This document shows, piece after piece, positions 33,701-44,376 of a DNA stretch of 64,000 nucleotides. Source of the stretch: Symsagittifera roscoffensis (taxonomy: Eukaryota; Xenacoelomorpha; Acoela; Convolutidae); NCBI RefSeq assembly GCF_963678635.1, contig NW_026971211.1, forward strand, positions 62,001 to 126,000, given 5' to 3'. A program made the position numbers and the translations under genes. Each line of letters starts with the position of its first letter. Within the stretch, counting starts at the first letter, position 1. Under the pieces are notes generated by a model, which searched no databases, was not told the origin of the DNA, and worked only from the letters and a program-made list of their open reading frames with translations.

Positions 33701-34144
33701 AATTAATGCACATTCGTCCGATGGTTCCAACAATTCCAAGAAAACAGAAGCAATTTCAATATTGCCGTCTACAGCAGCGTGATGGAGCACACTTCTCTTG
33801 ACTTTGTTTCGTGTCTTCATACCCTCCGGATCAATTCTGGCAAGCCATCTAACAAGGTCAAGTTGATTATTCAGCACAGCATACGCAAGAGGCGTGTCTT
33901 CATCTTTATCGTGAATTGTGGGTAATGGAGGATCGGATTCTGATTTGCGTTTCTCGTATTCGTCAATCAACTATTGGCTGAACTCAAGATGACCCTTCGA
34001 ACACGAGTAGTGCAGAGATATAGCGCCATCTATGTCTAGAGCTATAATTAATGCACATTTGTCCGATGGTTCCAACAATTCCAAGAAAACAGAAGCAATT
34101 TCAATATTGCCGTTTGCAGCAGCGTGATGAAGCACACCACTCCT
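27612..34144 (-). pseudogene. Distal ankyrin modules with multiple stops and frameshifts
   Basis: The array continues in coding phase module by module but is broken, by eye, at: 34.14 kb (indel), 33971-33973 (TAG for the Trp codon), about 33.115 kb (T-run indel), 32085 (TGA for Arg), about 31.95 kb (one-base loss), 31636 (TGA), about 30.70 kb (two-base loss), 30017 (TGA for Arg), 29786 (TAA), 28146 (TAA) and about 28.10 kb (indel). The terminal module differs most and ends with IWLVSINQDK and TGA at 27612. Open stretches between breaks remain clearly ankyrin. Expression of this part would need a splice around the breaks, for which I see no sites. Confidence 0.8.
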
Positions 34145-37100
34145 GTCTTTTTTTGTGTGTCTTCAAACCTTCTGGATCAATGCTGGCAAGCCAACTAACA
34201 ACGTCAAGTTGATTATTCTCCACAGCAGCCGCAAGAGGCCTGCATTCATCTTTATTTTGAATTGTGGGTAATGGAGGATCGGATTCTGATTTGCAATTCT
34301 CGTATTCGTCAATCAACCATTGGCTGAACTCAAGATGACCCTTCGAACACGAGTAGTGCAGAGATATAGAGCCATCTTTGTCTGGTGATATAATTAATGC
34401 ACATTTGTCCGACGGTTCCAATAATTCCAAGAAAAAAGAAGCAATTTCAATATTGCCGACTACAGCAGCGTGATGGAGCACACTTGCCTTGACTTTGTTT
34501 CGTGTCTTCATACCCTCCGGATCAATTCTGGCAAGCCATCTAACAACGTCAAGTTGATTATTCAGCACAGCAGCCGCAAGAGGCGTGTCTTCGTCTTTAT
34601 TTTGAATTGTGGGTAATGGAGGATCGGATTCTGATTTACAATTCTCGTATTCGTCAACCAACCATTGGCTGAACTCAAGATGACCCTTCGAACACGAGTA
34701 GTGCAGAGATATAGAGCCATCTTTGTCTGGTGATATAATTAATGCACATTTGTCCGATGGTTCCAACAATTCCAAGAAAACAGAAGCAATTTCAATATTG
34801 CCGTATTGAGCAGCGTGATGAAGCAGACTTTTCTTGACTTTGTTTCTTGTCTTCATACCCTCCGGATCAATTCTGGCAAGCCATCTAACAATGTCAAGTT
34901 GATTATGCACAGCATACGCAAGAGGCGTGTGTTCATCTTTATCGCGAATTGTGGGTAATGGAGGATCGGATTCTGATTTGCATTTCTCGTATTCGTCAAT
35001 CAACCATTGGCTGAACTCAAGATGACCCCTCGAACACGAGTAGTGCAGAGATATAGCGCCATCTTTGTCTGATGATATAATTAATGCACATTTGTCCGAT
35101 GGTTCCAATAATTCCAAGAAAACAGAAGCAATTTCAATATTGCCGACTACAGCAGCGTGATGAAGCACACTTGCCTTGACTTTGTTTCGTGTCTTCATAC
35201 CCTCCGGATCAATTCTGGCAAGCCATCTAACAACGTCAAGTTGATTATGCACAGCATACGCAAGAGGCGTCTCTTCCTCTTTATCGTGAATTGTGGGTAA
35301 TGGAGGATCGGATTCTGATTTGCATTTCTCGTATTCGTCAATCAACCATTGGCTGAACTCAAGATGACCCCTCGAACACGAGTAGTGCAGAGATATAGCG
35401 CCATCTTTGTCTGATGATATAATTAATGCACATTTGTCCGATGGTTCCAACAATTCCAAGAAAACAGAAGCAATTTCAATATTGCCGTATTGAGCAGCGT
35501 GATGAAGCAGACTTTTCTTGACTTTGTTTCTTGTCTTCATACCTTCCGGGTCAATTCTGGCAAGCCATCTAACAACGTCAAGTTGATTATCCACCACAGC
35601 ATACACAAGAGGCGTGCATTCAGCTTTATTTTGAATTGTGGGTAATGGAGGATCGGATTCTGATTTACAATTCTCGTATTCGTCAACCAACCATTGGCTG
35701 AACTCAAGATGACCCTTCGAACACGAGTAGTGCAGAGATATAGCGCCATATTTGTCTGGTGATATAATTAATGCACATTTGTCCGATGGTTCCAACAATT
35801 CCAAGAAAACAGAAGCAATTTCAATATTGCCGACTACAGCAGCGTGATGAAGCACACTACTCTTGACTTTGTTTCGTGTCTTCATACCTTCCGGATCAAT
35901 TCTGGCAAGCCATCTAACAACGTCAAGTTGATTATTCACCACAGCAATCGCAAGAGGCGTGTGTTCATCTTTATTGTGAATTGTGGGTAATGGAGGATCG
36001 GATTCTGATTTGCATTTCTCGTATTCGTCAATCAACCATTGGCTGAACTCAAGATGACCCTTCCAACACGAGTAGTGCAGAGATATATCGCCCGCTTTGT
36101 TTGATGATATAATTAATGCACATTTGTCCGATGGTTCCAACAATTCCAAGAAAACAGAAGCAATTTCAATATTGCCTTCTTGAGCAGCGTGATGAAGCAC
36201 ACTACTCTTGACTTTGTTTCTTGTCTTCATACCTTCCGGGTCAATTCTGGCAAGCCATCTAACAACGTCAAGTTGATTATCCACCACAGCATACACAAGA
36301 GGCGTGCATTCATTTTTATTTTGAATTGTGGGTAATGGAGGATCGGATTCTGATTTGCATTTCTCGTATTCGTCAATCAACCATTGGCTGAACTCAAGAT
36401 GACCCTTCCAACACGAGTAGTGCAGAGATATATCGCCCGCTTTGTTTGATGATATAATTAATGCACATTTGTCCGATGGTTCCAACAATTCCAAGAAAAC
36501 AGAAGCAATTTCAATATTGCCGTATTGAGCAGCGTGATGAAGCAGACTTTTCTTGACTTTGTTTCTTGTCTTCATACCTTCCGGGTCAATTCTGGCAAGC
36601 CATCTAACAACGTCAAGTTGATTATCCACCACAGCATACACAAGAGGCGTGCATTCATTTTTATTTTGAATTGTGGGTAATGGAGGATCGGATTCTGATT
36701 TGCATTTCTCGTATTCGTCAATCAACCATTGGCTGAACTCAAGATGACCCTTCCAACACGAGTAGTGCAGAGATATATCGCCCGCTTTGTTTGATGATAT
36801 AATTAATGCACATTTGTCCGATGGTTCCAACAATTCCAAGAAAACAGAAGCAATTTCAATATTGCCTTCTTGAGCAGCGTGATGAAGCACACTACTCTTG
36901 ACTTTGTTTCTTGTCTTTATTCCTTCCGGGTCAATTCTGGCAAGCCATCTAACAACGTCAAGTTGATTATACAGCACAGCAATCGCAAGAGGCGTGTGTT
37001 CATCTTTATTGTGAATTGTGGGTAATGGAGGATCGGATTCTGATTTGCATTTCTCGTATTCGTCAATCAACCATTGGCTGAACTCAAGATGACCCTTCCA

Positions 37101-40100
37101 ACACGAGTAGTGCAGAGATATATCGCCCGCTTTGTTTGATGATATAATTAATGCACATTTGTCCGATGGTTCCAACAATTCCAAGAAAACAGAAGCAATT
37201 TCAATATTGCCTTCTTGAGCAGCGTGATGAAGCATACTTCTCTTGACTTTGTTTCGTGTCTTCATACCCTCCGGATCAATTCTGGCAAGCCATCTAACAA
37301 CGTCAAGTTGATTATTCACCACAGCAAACGCAAGAGGCGTGTTTCCATCTTTATCCACGATAGTGTGCAGTTCTCGCTGACTGGTCCCCTCCGATTTGTG
37401 CTGATCGAGGAAATATTGGAGCAGCTTCAAATGACCATGACCAACAGCTATGAAAATTGGTGAATGCCCTGTATCGTTTCCCATCTCTATATAGGAATTT
37501 CGTTCTCCATCGCGAAGGACTTCCAGAATCATTCGGGCAATTCGTAAATTTCCGACTTGTGCAGTTATGTGTAATGGCGTATCTCTAATTCCATAGTTAT
37601 TTACCGCTAGAGAAGCGTTCCGTTCCAGCAGACAGTGAACTGTGTCTTCGCACTCGTTGAAACACGATTTTGAAAACAATTTGTAACAATTGTCTTCCAG
37701 AAACGTTTGTCGTTGAGAACTGTCCAGTATGTCGACTATGATATGCAATAATGTTGGTTTGTGACAACAAAACGATAGCAAATTTTGCAGATCCGACAAA
37801 TTCATTCGCTTTATGACTTCAGCAATTGTGGGTAGCTTCTTGCAACGTTTCAGAAAACGTCCACAATTGGGAGTTTTGAAAAACGCTGGCAGCCAAACTT
37901 CGCTAGAACTGTAAGCAAGTTCTGTATGTTGTTGGATAATGTACTCTATGAGATTAAATACATGTGGTTTCTCGGAGTCTCCTTTCAGGAACAATACTTC
38001 TAAAAGAGAGGATACAAGCTCGGTATCATCTATCAAATGTTGCTTTATATCGGTTATCTTGGGAAAATCGCCACTGCGAATTTGCAAAACAAGTTTGTCG
38101 CCGACATGACTTTGATAAGCATCAATCACCTCACACACTGTGGAGTTTTCCGTGTATATGATGACGCTCTTCACAGCTCGTGTTATCATGCTGTAAACAA
38201 CTGAGAGAAGAAGATCGTGATCACCATTTCCGATTAAAATGCAAACATGATCCCATTCTGCCCCAGTGAATTCCAAATCTTCTATTTTAGACACACTTTC
38301 CATGTTAACATTGATTAGCTTCGCTTTTTGTTGTATCGTATTGTGACTGAGTGTTGTATATACTGAGAATACAACTGAGTTTGAGTTCTGTAACATTAAA
38401 TAAGAATTATGCATATTTACCATTTAAAACTGTCGAACTTTTGATCAACAAATGAATGGGAAAAATAAAAAGAACAAACCATTTCACGTATGACATGTTG
38501 CGGGTCTAGGTTTGATGGCCAAACTCGTTTCAATTGGAACGACTTTTTGTTCCCCGATGTGAAGCATTTGAAGAGAACAGCAGACGAAGCACCGAGTTCT
38601 TTTAATATCTTTTTATTCAGAATGTATGTCGATAGTCCAGATATATACGCGGAACTTCTGTATAGTACAGTGAGATAACGCGTTTTGAATCCGCCCACGT
38701 ACTGGCGGTCGTCAGGGGCATTCTCTTGACCACCAATAACACACGCTACCCATACGGTTACAAAAACATAGACTTGAGCGTACGCAATGATTTCTCCAAA
38801 GTGAGTATGGTATACTTCGTCAACCAGGAACGTGGCTTTGCTCCCGGTGTTCTCAATGATATCTTTGAACTTGCTGAGATAAGTGACATGGAAATATCTT
38901 TCTTGACAATATTTCTGCCCAAACGTTTCTAAATCTTCATGGAAAGAACTTTTCCGGTCAGGTAAGAAATAATACACGTGTTCTGGTGAAGAAACTTGTT
39001 TCCCGCATTTTTCTAAAGCAAGCGCGAGTAGCAAAGATGACTTTCCGGATCCAGCCTCTCCGTAAACAACAAGTTTGCGAATGCCACTTTTCAGAATTGT
39101 GAGCTGCTGTGGACTTAGAATAATATCAGATAACTGGAACTGGAACACCTTTCTGTCATCATATTTGACATCTGACGCTGCGGATTTGTTTCTATATCGA
39201 GATTCGATATAATAATCATCCTGCTGTTGAAACCGGTCATGGACGCTCAACAAAGGTTGTTGAAAACTGTACGATAGATAAATTATACCAGCTATGTAAT
39301 GATGTAACCTTGTTTTCTGACATTCCGCTTGATTTTTCTTAAATGCCAAGATATCTGTCCACAAAGTTTGCTCGAAACATGATGATTGTCCCATCAGCCC
39401 GCTGAACCGATAAATAAATTTCTTCTCTGGGGGTGATTCTACCGTTTCCTTCGTAATGAACCAAACTTGATTAAGAATGTCACTGGATGAACAATCAATG
39501 TCATCAACAACTTCTTCGTCAGTCTTTCGCTTTCTTTTATTATCACTGATTCGGCCGCTGATATATTCACGAATGTCTTCCAATTGAACATTGGTGAGTG
39601 CAATAATGAAGAAAACGTTCTCACCGAGATAAGCTCTGACAGTATTATGTTGTTCATCGAATTGTTCCTAAATATACATTTGTGAATTAGGTTTGTGTTC
39701 TTCTGAATAAGGTACTAAATCATTATTAGTGTTTGAAGGCGAAATGCGAGGAGAAGGCGGAAGCAGTGTGTCAAAGTTTAGCAGCCAGTTCTCTGAAGAA
39801 TACTTTATGCATCAAACTGAGCAGGCAAACTTAATCAATCGCCGCAGTAAGATTGCTCACCTGGTGAGTTGTGTATGTCTTGATGATACTCATCAGCATG
39901 TGTTGAATTCTCGGAACAGTCCTTGTAAGCATCTGTTCAATTTTCTCTTTGATGATTTTTGCAGGTGTCTTGCCACAAGAGCGACCAACTTCTATCGCCA
40001 CAAGTTGGTGGTTGTTGACGTAGAGCCAATCTATCTCAAAGCTGCAAAGACGATGATAGCAAAGTAATTTTTAAAAAGTTTATGTGTTTTATAAGACTTT

Positions 40101-40327
40101 TTACCGTCGAACAATCATGTTTTAACCCGAGCACAAAAAATGAGCTCGCACGAGCACAAAAATTCTGTCACTTTCTTCAAAAATTAAAACAAAAACCACT
40201 CACTTGTCAGTGTAAGATGCATTTGAAAACACTCTGATCGAATTTGAGCCATTAAAACTGTGTAGAAACAATCCCGCTGCTTCGTCAATGTTTGCAACAC
40301 ACTCATCCCAGAATTCAAGAAATTCGC
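27612..40327 (-). CDS. Nuclease-like / SF1 helicase-like / ankyrin array gene (partial 5', decayed 3')
   Basis: Four exons with matching phases can be traced on the minus strand: 40327-40204, 40041-39861, 39667-38480 and 38387 onward. Introns start GT and end AG (162, 193 and 92 bases). The protein begins (first exon missing) with a PD-(D/E)XK-like segment, then an ATPase with Walker A GEAGSGKSS and Walker B ATFLVDEVYH, then SF1 motif V/VI-like sequences, then ankyrin repeats to a TGA at 27612. Exon 4 is open for about 1,425 codons to a frameshift near 34.14 kb. If the array were intact the protein would exceed 4,000 residues. The combination of helicase and ankyrin repeats is known from TRANK1-type proteins; the added nuclease-like segment is notable. 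A role in nucleic-acid sensing or defence is inference. Near-identical repeats could also cause assembly errors. Confidence 0.8.
27711..37360. repeat. 345-bp tandem coding repeat, 28 copies
   Basis: The marker GAATTGTGGGTAATGG and its variants recurs every 344-346 bases from 28052 to 37014, with diverged first and last units, giving 28 intervals. Each unit encodes three ankyrin repeats: a DEDTPLAYAVLNNQLDVV type, a SVLHHAAVVGNIEIASVF type and a GAISLHYSCSKGHLEFSQWL type, plus a KCKSESDPPLP linker. Between 28.4 and 32.5 kb neighbouring units alternate between two sequence types, so dimers of about 690 bases have been copied. Confidence 0.92.
34101..38387 (-). CDS. Exon with helicase C-terminal motifs and intact ankyrin modules
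   Basis: Acceptor TGTTACAG then an open frame of about 1,420 codons. The first 60 codons hold IEDLEFTGAEWDHVCILIG and VYSMITRAVKSVIIYT, which match motifs V and VI of SF1 helicases (the TRA...K pattern), showing that the helicase core spans the intron. A 200-residue helical linker follows, then two diverged ankyrin repeats (NNYGIRDTPLHITAQVGNLR; HSPIFIAVGHGHLKLL) and about nine uniform modules of 115 residues. The frame is lost near 34.14-34.16 kb, where a T run differs in length from other modules, and ends at 34101. Confidence 0.82.
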   Translation of the reverse strand, partial: NSNSVVFSVYTTLSHNTIQQKAKLINVNMESVSKIEDLEFTGAEWDHVCILIGNGDHDLLLSVVYSMITRAVKSVIIYTENSTVCEVIDAYQSHVGDKLVLQIRSGDFPKITDIKQHLIDDTELVSSLLEVLFLKGDSEKPHVFNLIEYIIQQHTELAYSSSEVWLPAFFKTPNCGRFLKRCKKLPTIAEVIKRMNLSDLQNLLSFCCHKPTLLHIIVDILDSSQRQTFLEDNCYKLFSKSCFNECEDTVHCLLERNASLAVNNYGIRDTPLHITAQVGNLRIARMILEVLRDGERNSYIEMGNDTGHSPIFIAVGHGHLKLLQYFLDQHKSEGTSQRELHTIVDKDGNTPLAFAVVNNQLDVVRWLARIDPEGMKTRNKVKRSMLHHAAQEGNIEIASVFLELLEPSDKCALIISSNKAGDISLHYSCWKGHLEFSQWLIDEYEKCKSESDPPLPTIHNKDEHTPLAIAVLYNQLDVVRWLARIDPEGIKTRNKVKSSVLHHAAQEGNIEIASVFLELLEPSDKCALIISSNKAGDISLHYSCWKGHLEFSQWLIDEYEKCKSESDPPLPTIQNKNECTPLVYAVVDNQLDVVRWLARIDPEGMKTRNKVKKSLLHHAAQYGNIEIASVFLELLEPSDKCALIISSNKAGDISLHYSCWKGHLEFSQWLIDEYEKCKSESDPPLPTIQNKNECTPLVYAVVDNQLDVVRWLARIDPEGMKTRNKVKSSVLHHAAQEGNIEIASVFLELLEPSDKCALIISSNKAGDISLHYSCWKGHLEFSQWLIDEYEKCKSESDPPLPTIHNKDEHTPLAIAVVNNQLDVVRWLARIDPEGMKTRNKVKSSVLHHAAVVGNIEIASVFLELLEPSDKCALIISPDKYGAISLHYSCSKGHLEFSQWLVDEYENCKSESDPPLPTIQNKAECTPLVYAVVDNQLDVVRWLARIDPEGMKTRNKVKKSLLHHAAQYGNIEIASVFLELLEPSDKCALIISSDKDGAISLHYSCSRGHLEFSQWLIDEYEKCKSESDPPLPTIHDKEEETPLAYAVHNQLDVVRWLARIDPEGMKTRNKVKASVLHHAAVVGNIEIASVFLELLEPSDKCALIISSDKDGAISLHYSCSRGHLEFSQWLIDEYEKCKSESDPPLPTIRDKDEHTPLAYAVHNQLDIVRWLARIDPEGMKTRNKVKKSLLHHAAQYGNIEIASVFLELLEPSDKCALIISPDKDGSISLHYSCSKGHLEFSQWLVDEYENCKSESDPPLPTIQNKDEDTPLAAAVLNNQLDVVRWLARIDPEGMKTRNKVKASVLHHAAVVGNIEIASFFLELLEPSDKCALIISPDKDGSISLHYSCSKGHLEFSQWLIDEYENCKSESDPPLPTIQNKDECRPLAAAVENNQLDVVSWLASIDPEGLKTHKKRQEWCASSRCCKRQY
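38480..39667 (-). CDS. Exon encoding the helicase-like ATPase core
   Basis: 396 codons, phase 0 at both ends, acceptor TATATTTAG, donor GTTTGT. The N-terminal 30 residues (AYLGENVFFIIALTNVQLED) finish the nuclease-like part, then comes a Lys/Arg-rich patch (DNKRKRK) that may be a nuclear localisation signal. A Q-like motif (LSPQQLTILKSG) precedes Walker A VVYGEAGSGKSSLLLAL (exon residues about 199-215); Walker B ATFLVDEVYHTHFGE follows at about 278-292, and TVLYRSS near residue 335 resembles motif IV. If the donor is not used the frame stops at 38417, giving a short form. I place it in superfamily 1, nearest to DUF2075/Schlafen/TRANK1-like ATPases, by motif order only. Confidence 0.8.
39861..40041 (-). 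CDS. Exon with candidate nuclease active-site motif
   Basis: 181 bases between acceptor TCTTTGCAG and donor GTGAGC. It contains FEIDWLYVNNHQLVAIEVG: an Asp followed about 13 residues later by Glu in a beta-strand-like setting, the layout of the PD-(D/E)XK fold. The usual Lys after the second acidic residue is Gly here (EVG), so catalytic activity is uncertain. The rest is a long amphipathic helix (AKIIKEKIEQML). The plus-strand ORF over this exon (39729-40067) is a shadow. Confidence 0.7.
40204..40327 (-). CDS. Exon with start of PD-(D/E)XK-like domain
   Basis: The acceptor CTATTACAG is followed by a 124-base exon and the donor GTGAGT. It translates as EFLEFWDECVANIDEAAGLF then HSFNGSNSIRVFSNASYTD and ends in phase 2, which joins exactly to the next exon. 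It needs one base from an upstream exon that I could not find; a GTGGCTAG donor-like site near 40385 is a candidate but unsupported. Confidence 0.65.
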
Positions 40328-40810
40328 CTGTAATAGTGAAGAAGGCTGAATAGTAATCGCGAAAGAGACGCCAGATCTAGCCACCTTGAGAAGATAGCAA
40401 AAAATTTTCAAAAATTTTTATGTGTTTTATAAGACTTTTAACTGGCCAAAAATCATGAAAACATTTCCAGAAAATGCATGTTGGATTTTCGGCCCACTAA
40501 GCGAATTTGAAAATTTTGAAGGTTTTTCAAGATCTTTAGCGATATCTAAGAAAATTATTTTAAAATTTTCACGATCATTTTTTCAAATTTTAAGGAGAAA
40601 AAAGATTTGTCAGCAAAAAAGAGGTATCACTAACAAGAATTGAAGCAAAGTTTACAGAAATTGGTCAAAAAATCTATAGTTCATCAATTTTGTAACTTTT
40701 CAATGGTCGCATTGCTGTTTTTGTGGTTAATGCCCGAAATTATTTTTATGAATGTAATTGAATATTTGAAACAGCTTTCTGGTTTGTTTGCATTGTGTAA
40801 GATCAAAAAA
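40328..40810. other. Region upstream of the helicase-ankyrin gene
   Basis: It should hold the 5' exon or promoter of the minus-strand gene, but none can be supported. A 45-base segment with TATGTGTTTTATAAGACTTTT occurs here (near 40.42 kb) and inside the intron near 40.08 kb, a small direct duplication. Confidence 0.4.
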
Positions 40811-42447
40811 AATTCAATATGTGGCAATTCAAAAAACTCCAGTTGAGCTGCTGATGAAGGAAATTTGAATTAATTTTCTTTTTTTTTGTTTTCCTTCCTC
40901 TTTGGGTAGGGGCTTGTGTTGCATATTCCTACTCGAAGCAATTGAATTTTTAAACAAATCTCTAGCAGTAGGGGAGTGTTGAAAAAATTGTGTAAGGTCA
41001 GTATGGAATCAAACTTTTGATCAAATTGAAGAAACTGTGTCGCTGGATGATTATGTTTCTTTCAATCTTTGCAACTGCTGTTAGATTGTCGCTTTATAGT
41101 GCAATGTTTTAATCATCATTTGTGTGTTCTTTTGTTAAAACACATTACGAGGCCAAACTGTGCATTCTCTGCATTGTAAGCGGAATCCGCAACAGGCCAA
41201 AATCAGATTTGTTGCGGATCCGCAACATTGCTTATTTTTTTTGATCTTCTATGCTGTTTTGGATTCCACAAACAAATACCTAAATCATTGTACCGCTCAA
41301 AATCGCTCAAAAAATAGGCGAATTTGCGGAACTGTAATGGCAGAATCCAGAACAGTTTCTGGAATCCAAAAGCAAATGATAAAACATTTGTATCGTTAAA
41401 TTGAGCTGTTGCGGAATCCGCAGCTGTAAGTGGAATCCGAAAATTGTAAGTGGAGTCCACATTTTGTTTGCGGATTCCCTTTACATATATTTTTATATGT
41501 AGTAGCCATTAAAATTGTATCTTTTAAACACATCATTTGATTTCACTAGAAAAGAAATTTATTAGAATAGAAAATTACTAAAAACAGACCAGTGTTTGCG
41601 ATTAATGGAATCCCAATTACTGACCAGTATTTGGTTTCGATGAAATCCTAAATACTGAACTAATTAGACGATTTGCTATGCGTTGGGTTTCTAATCACTC
41701 TCAACCTAATGACTCAAAATACTGGATATTTTCCATATTTATTCCACATTATTCCAGTTTTTGGAATTCCATCAATCCCAAATACTGACTGGCCAGTATT
41801 TGGGATTGATGGAACCCCAAATACTGAATCATTTCGACGATTTGCTATGAGTTGGGTTTCTAATCACTCTCAACCTAATGACTTCAAACACTGGATATAT
41901 TCCATAATTATTCCAAATTATTCCGGTTTTTGGGATTTCATCAATCCCAAATACTGACCTAATTTCGCGATACGCTGTGTGTTGTGTTTCCATACACTCT
42001 CAACCCAATGACTACGATTACTGCATTTAGTCGTTATGCTTATAAAATCAGTATTTATTCGTTATGCTTCCAAAATCAGTGTTTGGGATTAAAGCAATCC
42101 CAAATTCTGACCTAGTTTGTCGATATGCTGTGTGTACCATACACTCTCAACTCAATGACTCCAAATATTGAAATTGTTTGGTGTTGTGTTTCCAAAATAC
42201 TAAAAGATGACTTCCATCGATTTAGGTTACCAATGTTTTAAGACTTCTTCGTGGATTCCGCTGACAATGTTTAAATATTTGCTTTTAAATTCCGCATTGT
42301 TAGAGATAAGAATTCCAGCTCAGCTTTTAATTGTTCATATGCCAGTTCAGTCTTGAACAAAATTTGGAGTCCACTTACAGTTTGCGGAATCCACTTACAT
42401 TTGCGGATTCCGCTTAGATTTTGCGGAACTCACTTACAGCTGCGAAA
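40811..42447. repeat. Non-coding tandem unit with palindromes, copy 1 of 3
   Basis: Starts near ATTCAATATG and GCAATTCAAAAAACTCCAG. Contains TTTGGGTAGGGGC, a 16-base palindrome GTTGCGGATCCGCAAC (41211-41226), many CGGAATCCGC-like words in both orientations, and a 48-base palindrome at 41767-41814. Open stretches at 41160-41399 (plus) and 41203-41460 (minus) are conserved among copies only because the DNA is. Confidence 0.85.
41767..41814. repeat. 48-base palindrome, arms of 21 bases
   Basis: TTCCATCAATCCCAAATACTG, one base beyond 20 if written whole, so given by position: arm 41767-41787, spacer ACTGGC, arm 41794-41814, exact reverse complements. It would form a cruciform or hairpin. Recurs in each tandem unit. 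Confidence 0.9.
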
Positions 42448-44376
42448 AATTCAATATGGGGTAATTCAAAAAACTCCAGTTGAGCTGCTGATAAAGGAAG
42501 TTTGAATTAATTTTCTTTTTTTTGTTTTCCTTCCTTTTTGGGTAGGGGCTTTTTTGCATTCCTACTCGAAGCAATTGAATTTTTAAACAAATCTCTAGCA
42601 GTAGGGGAGTGTTGAAAAAAATTGTGTAAGGTCAGAATCAAACTTTTGATCAAATTGAAGAAATTGTGTCGCTGGATGATTATTTTTCTTTCAATCTTCG
42701 CAACTACTGTTAGATTGTCGCTTTATAGTGCAATTTTTTAATCATCATTTGTGTGTTCTTTTGTTAAAAACACATTACGAGGCCAAACTGTGCATTCTCT
42801 GCATTGTAAGCGGAATCCGCAACAGGCCAAAATCAGATTTGTTGCGGATCCGCAACATTGCTTATTTTTTTTGATCTTCTATGCTGTTTTGGATTCCGCA
42901 AACAAATACCTAAATCATTGTACCGCTCAAAATCGCTCGAAAAATAGGCGAATTTGCGGAACTGTAATTGCAGAATCCAGAACAGTTTCTGGAATCCAAA
43001 AGCAAATGATAAAAAATTTGTATCGTTAAATTGAGCTGTTGCGGAATCCGCAGCTGTAAGTGGAATCCGAAAATTGTAAGTGGAGTCCACATTTTGTTTG
43101 CGGATTCCCTTTACATATATTTTTATATGTAGTAGCCTTTAAAATTGTATCTTTTAAACACATCATTTGATTTCACTAGAATAGAAATTTAATAGAATAG
43201 AAATTTACTAAAAACAGATCAGTGTTTGCGATCCATGGAATCCCAATTACTGACCAGTATTTGGGATCAATAAAATCCCAAATACTGAACTAATTAGACG
43301 ATTTGCTATGCGTTGGGTTTTTAATCACTCTCAACCTAATGACTCAAAATACTGGATTTTTTCCATTTTTATTCCACATTATTCCAGTTTTTGGAATTCC
43401 ATCAATCCCAAAAACTGACTGACCAGTATTTGGGATTGATGGAACCCTAAAAACTGAACCATTTTGACGATTTGCTTTAAGTTGGGTTTGTAATCACTCT
43501 CAACCTAATGACTCCAAACACTGGATATATTCCATAGTTATTCCAAATTATTCCGGTTTTTGGGATTCCATCAATCCCAAATACTGAACCATTTCGACGA
43601 TTTGCTATGAGTTGGGTTTCTAATCACTCTCAACCTAATGACTCAAAATACTGGATATTTTCCATATTTATTCCACATTATTCCAGTTTTTGGAATTCCA
43701 TCAATCCCAAATACTGACTGGCCAGTATTTGGGATTGATGGAACCCCAAATACTGAACCATTTCGACGATTTGCTATGAGTTGGGTTTCTAATCACTCTC
43801 AACCTAATGACTTCAAACACTGGATATATTCCATAATTATTCCAAATTATTCCGGTTTTTGGGATTTCATCAGTCCCAAATACTGACCTAATTTCGCGAT
43901 ACGCTGTGTGTTGTGTTTCCATGCACTCTCAACCCAATGACTACGATTACTGCATTTAGTCGTTATGCTTTTAAAATCAGTATTTATTCATTATGCTTCC
44001 AAAATCAGTGTTTGGGATTAAAGCAATCCCAAATTCTGACCTAATTTGTCGATATGCTGTGTGTACCATACACTCTCAACTCAATGACTACAAATATTGA
44101 AATTGTTTGGTGTTGTGTTTCCGAAATACTAAAAAATGACTTCCATCGATTTAGGTTAAAACGTTTTAAGACTTCTTCGTGGATTCCATTGACAACGTTT
44201 AAATATTTGCTTTTAAATTCCGCATTGTTAGAGATAAGAGTTCCAGCTCAGCTTTTAATTGTTCATATGCAAGTTCAGTCTTGAACAAAAGTTGGAGTCC
44301 ACTTACAGTTTGCGGAATCCACTTACATTTGCGGATTCCGCTTAGATTTTGCGGAACCCACTTACAGTTGCGAAAA
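42448..44376. repeat. Non-coding tandem unit with palindromes, copy 2 of 3
   Basis: About 1.93 kb, longer than copy 1 because a segment of roughly 300 bases with the palindrome is present twice (palindromes at 43397-43444 and 43696-43743). The GTTGCGGATCCGCAAC palindrome is at 42841-42856. Confidence 0.85.

Noticed and set aside
27612..38423. Bacterial (Wolbachia-like) origin of the ankyrin gene
   Set aside because: Introns with GT-AG junctions, the helicase fusion, and surrounding animal transposons argue for a host gene.
39729..40067. Plus-strand ORF of 112 codons
   Set aside because: It covers an exon of the minus-strand gene, which has splice sites, phase agreement and domain motifs.
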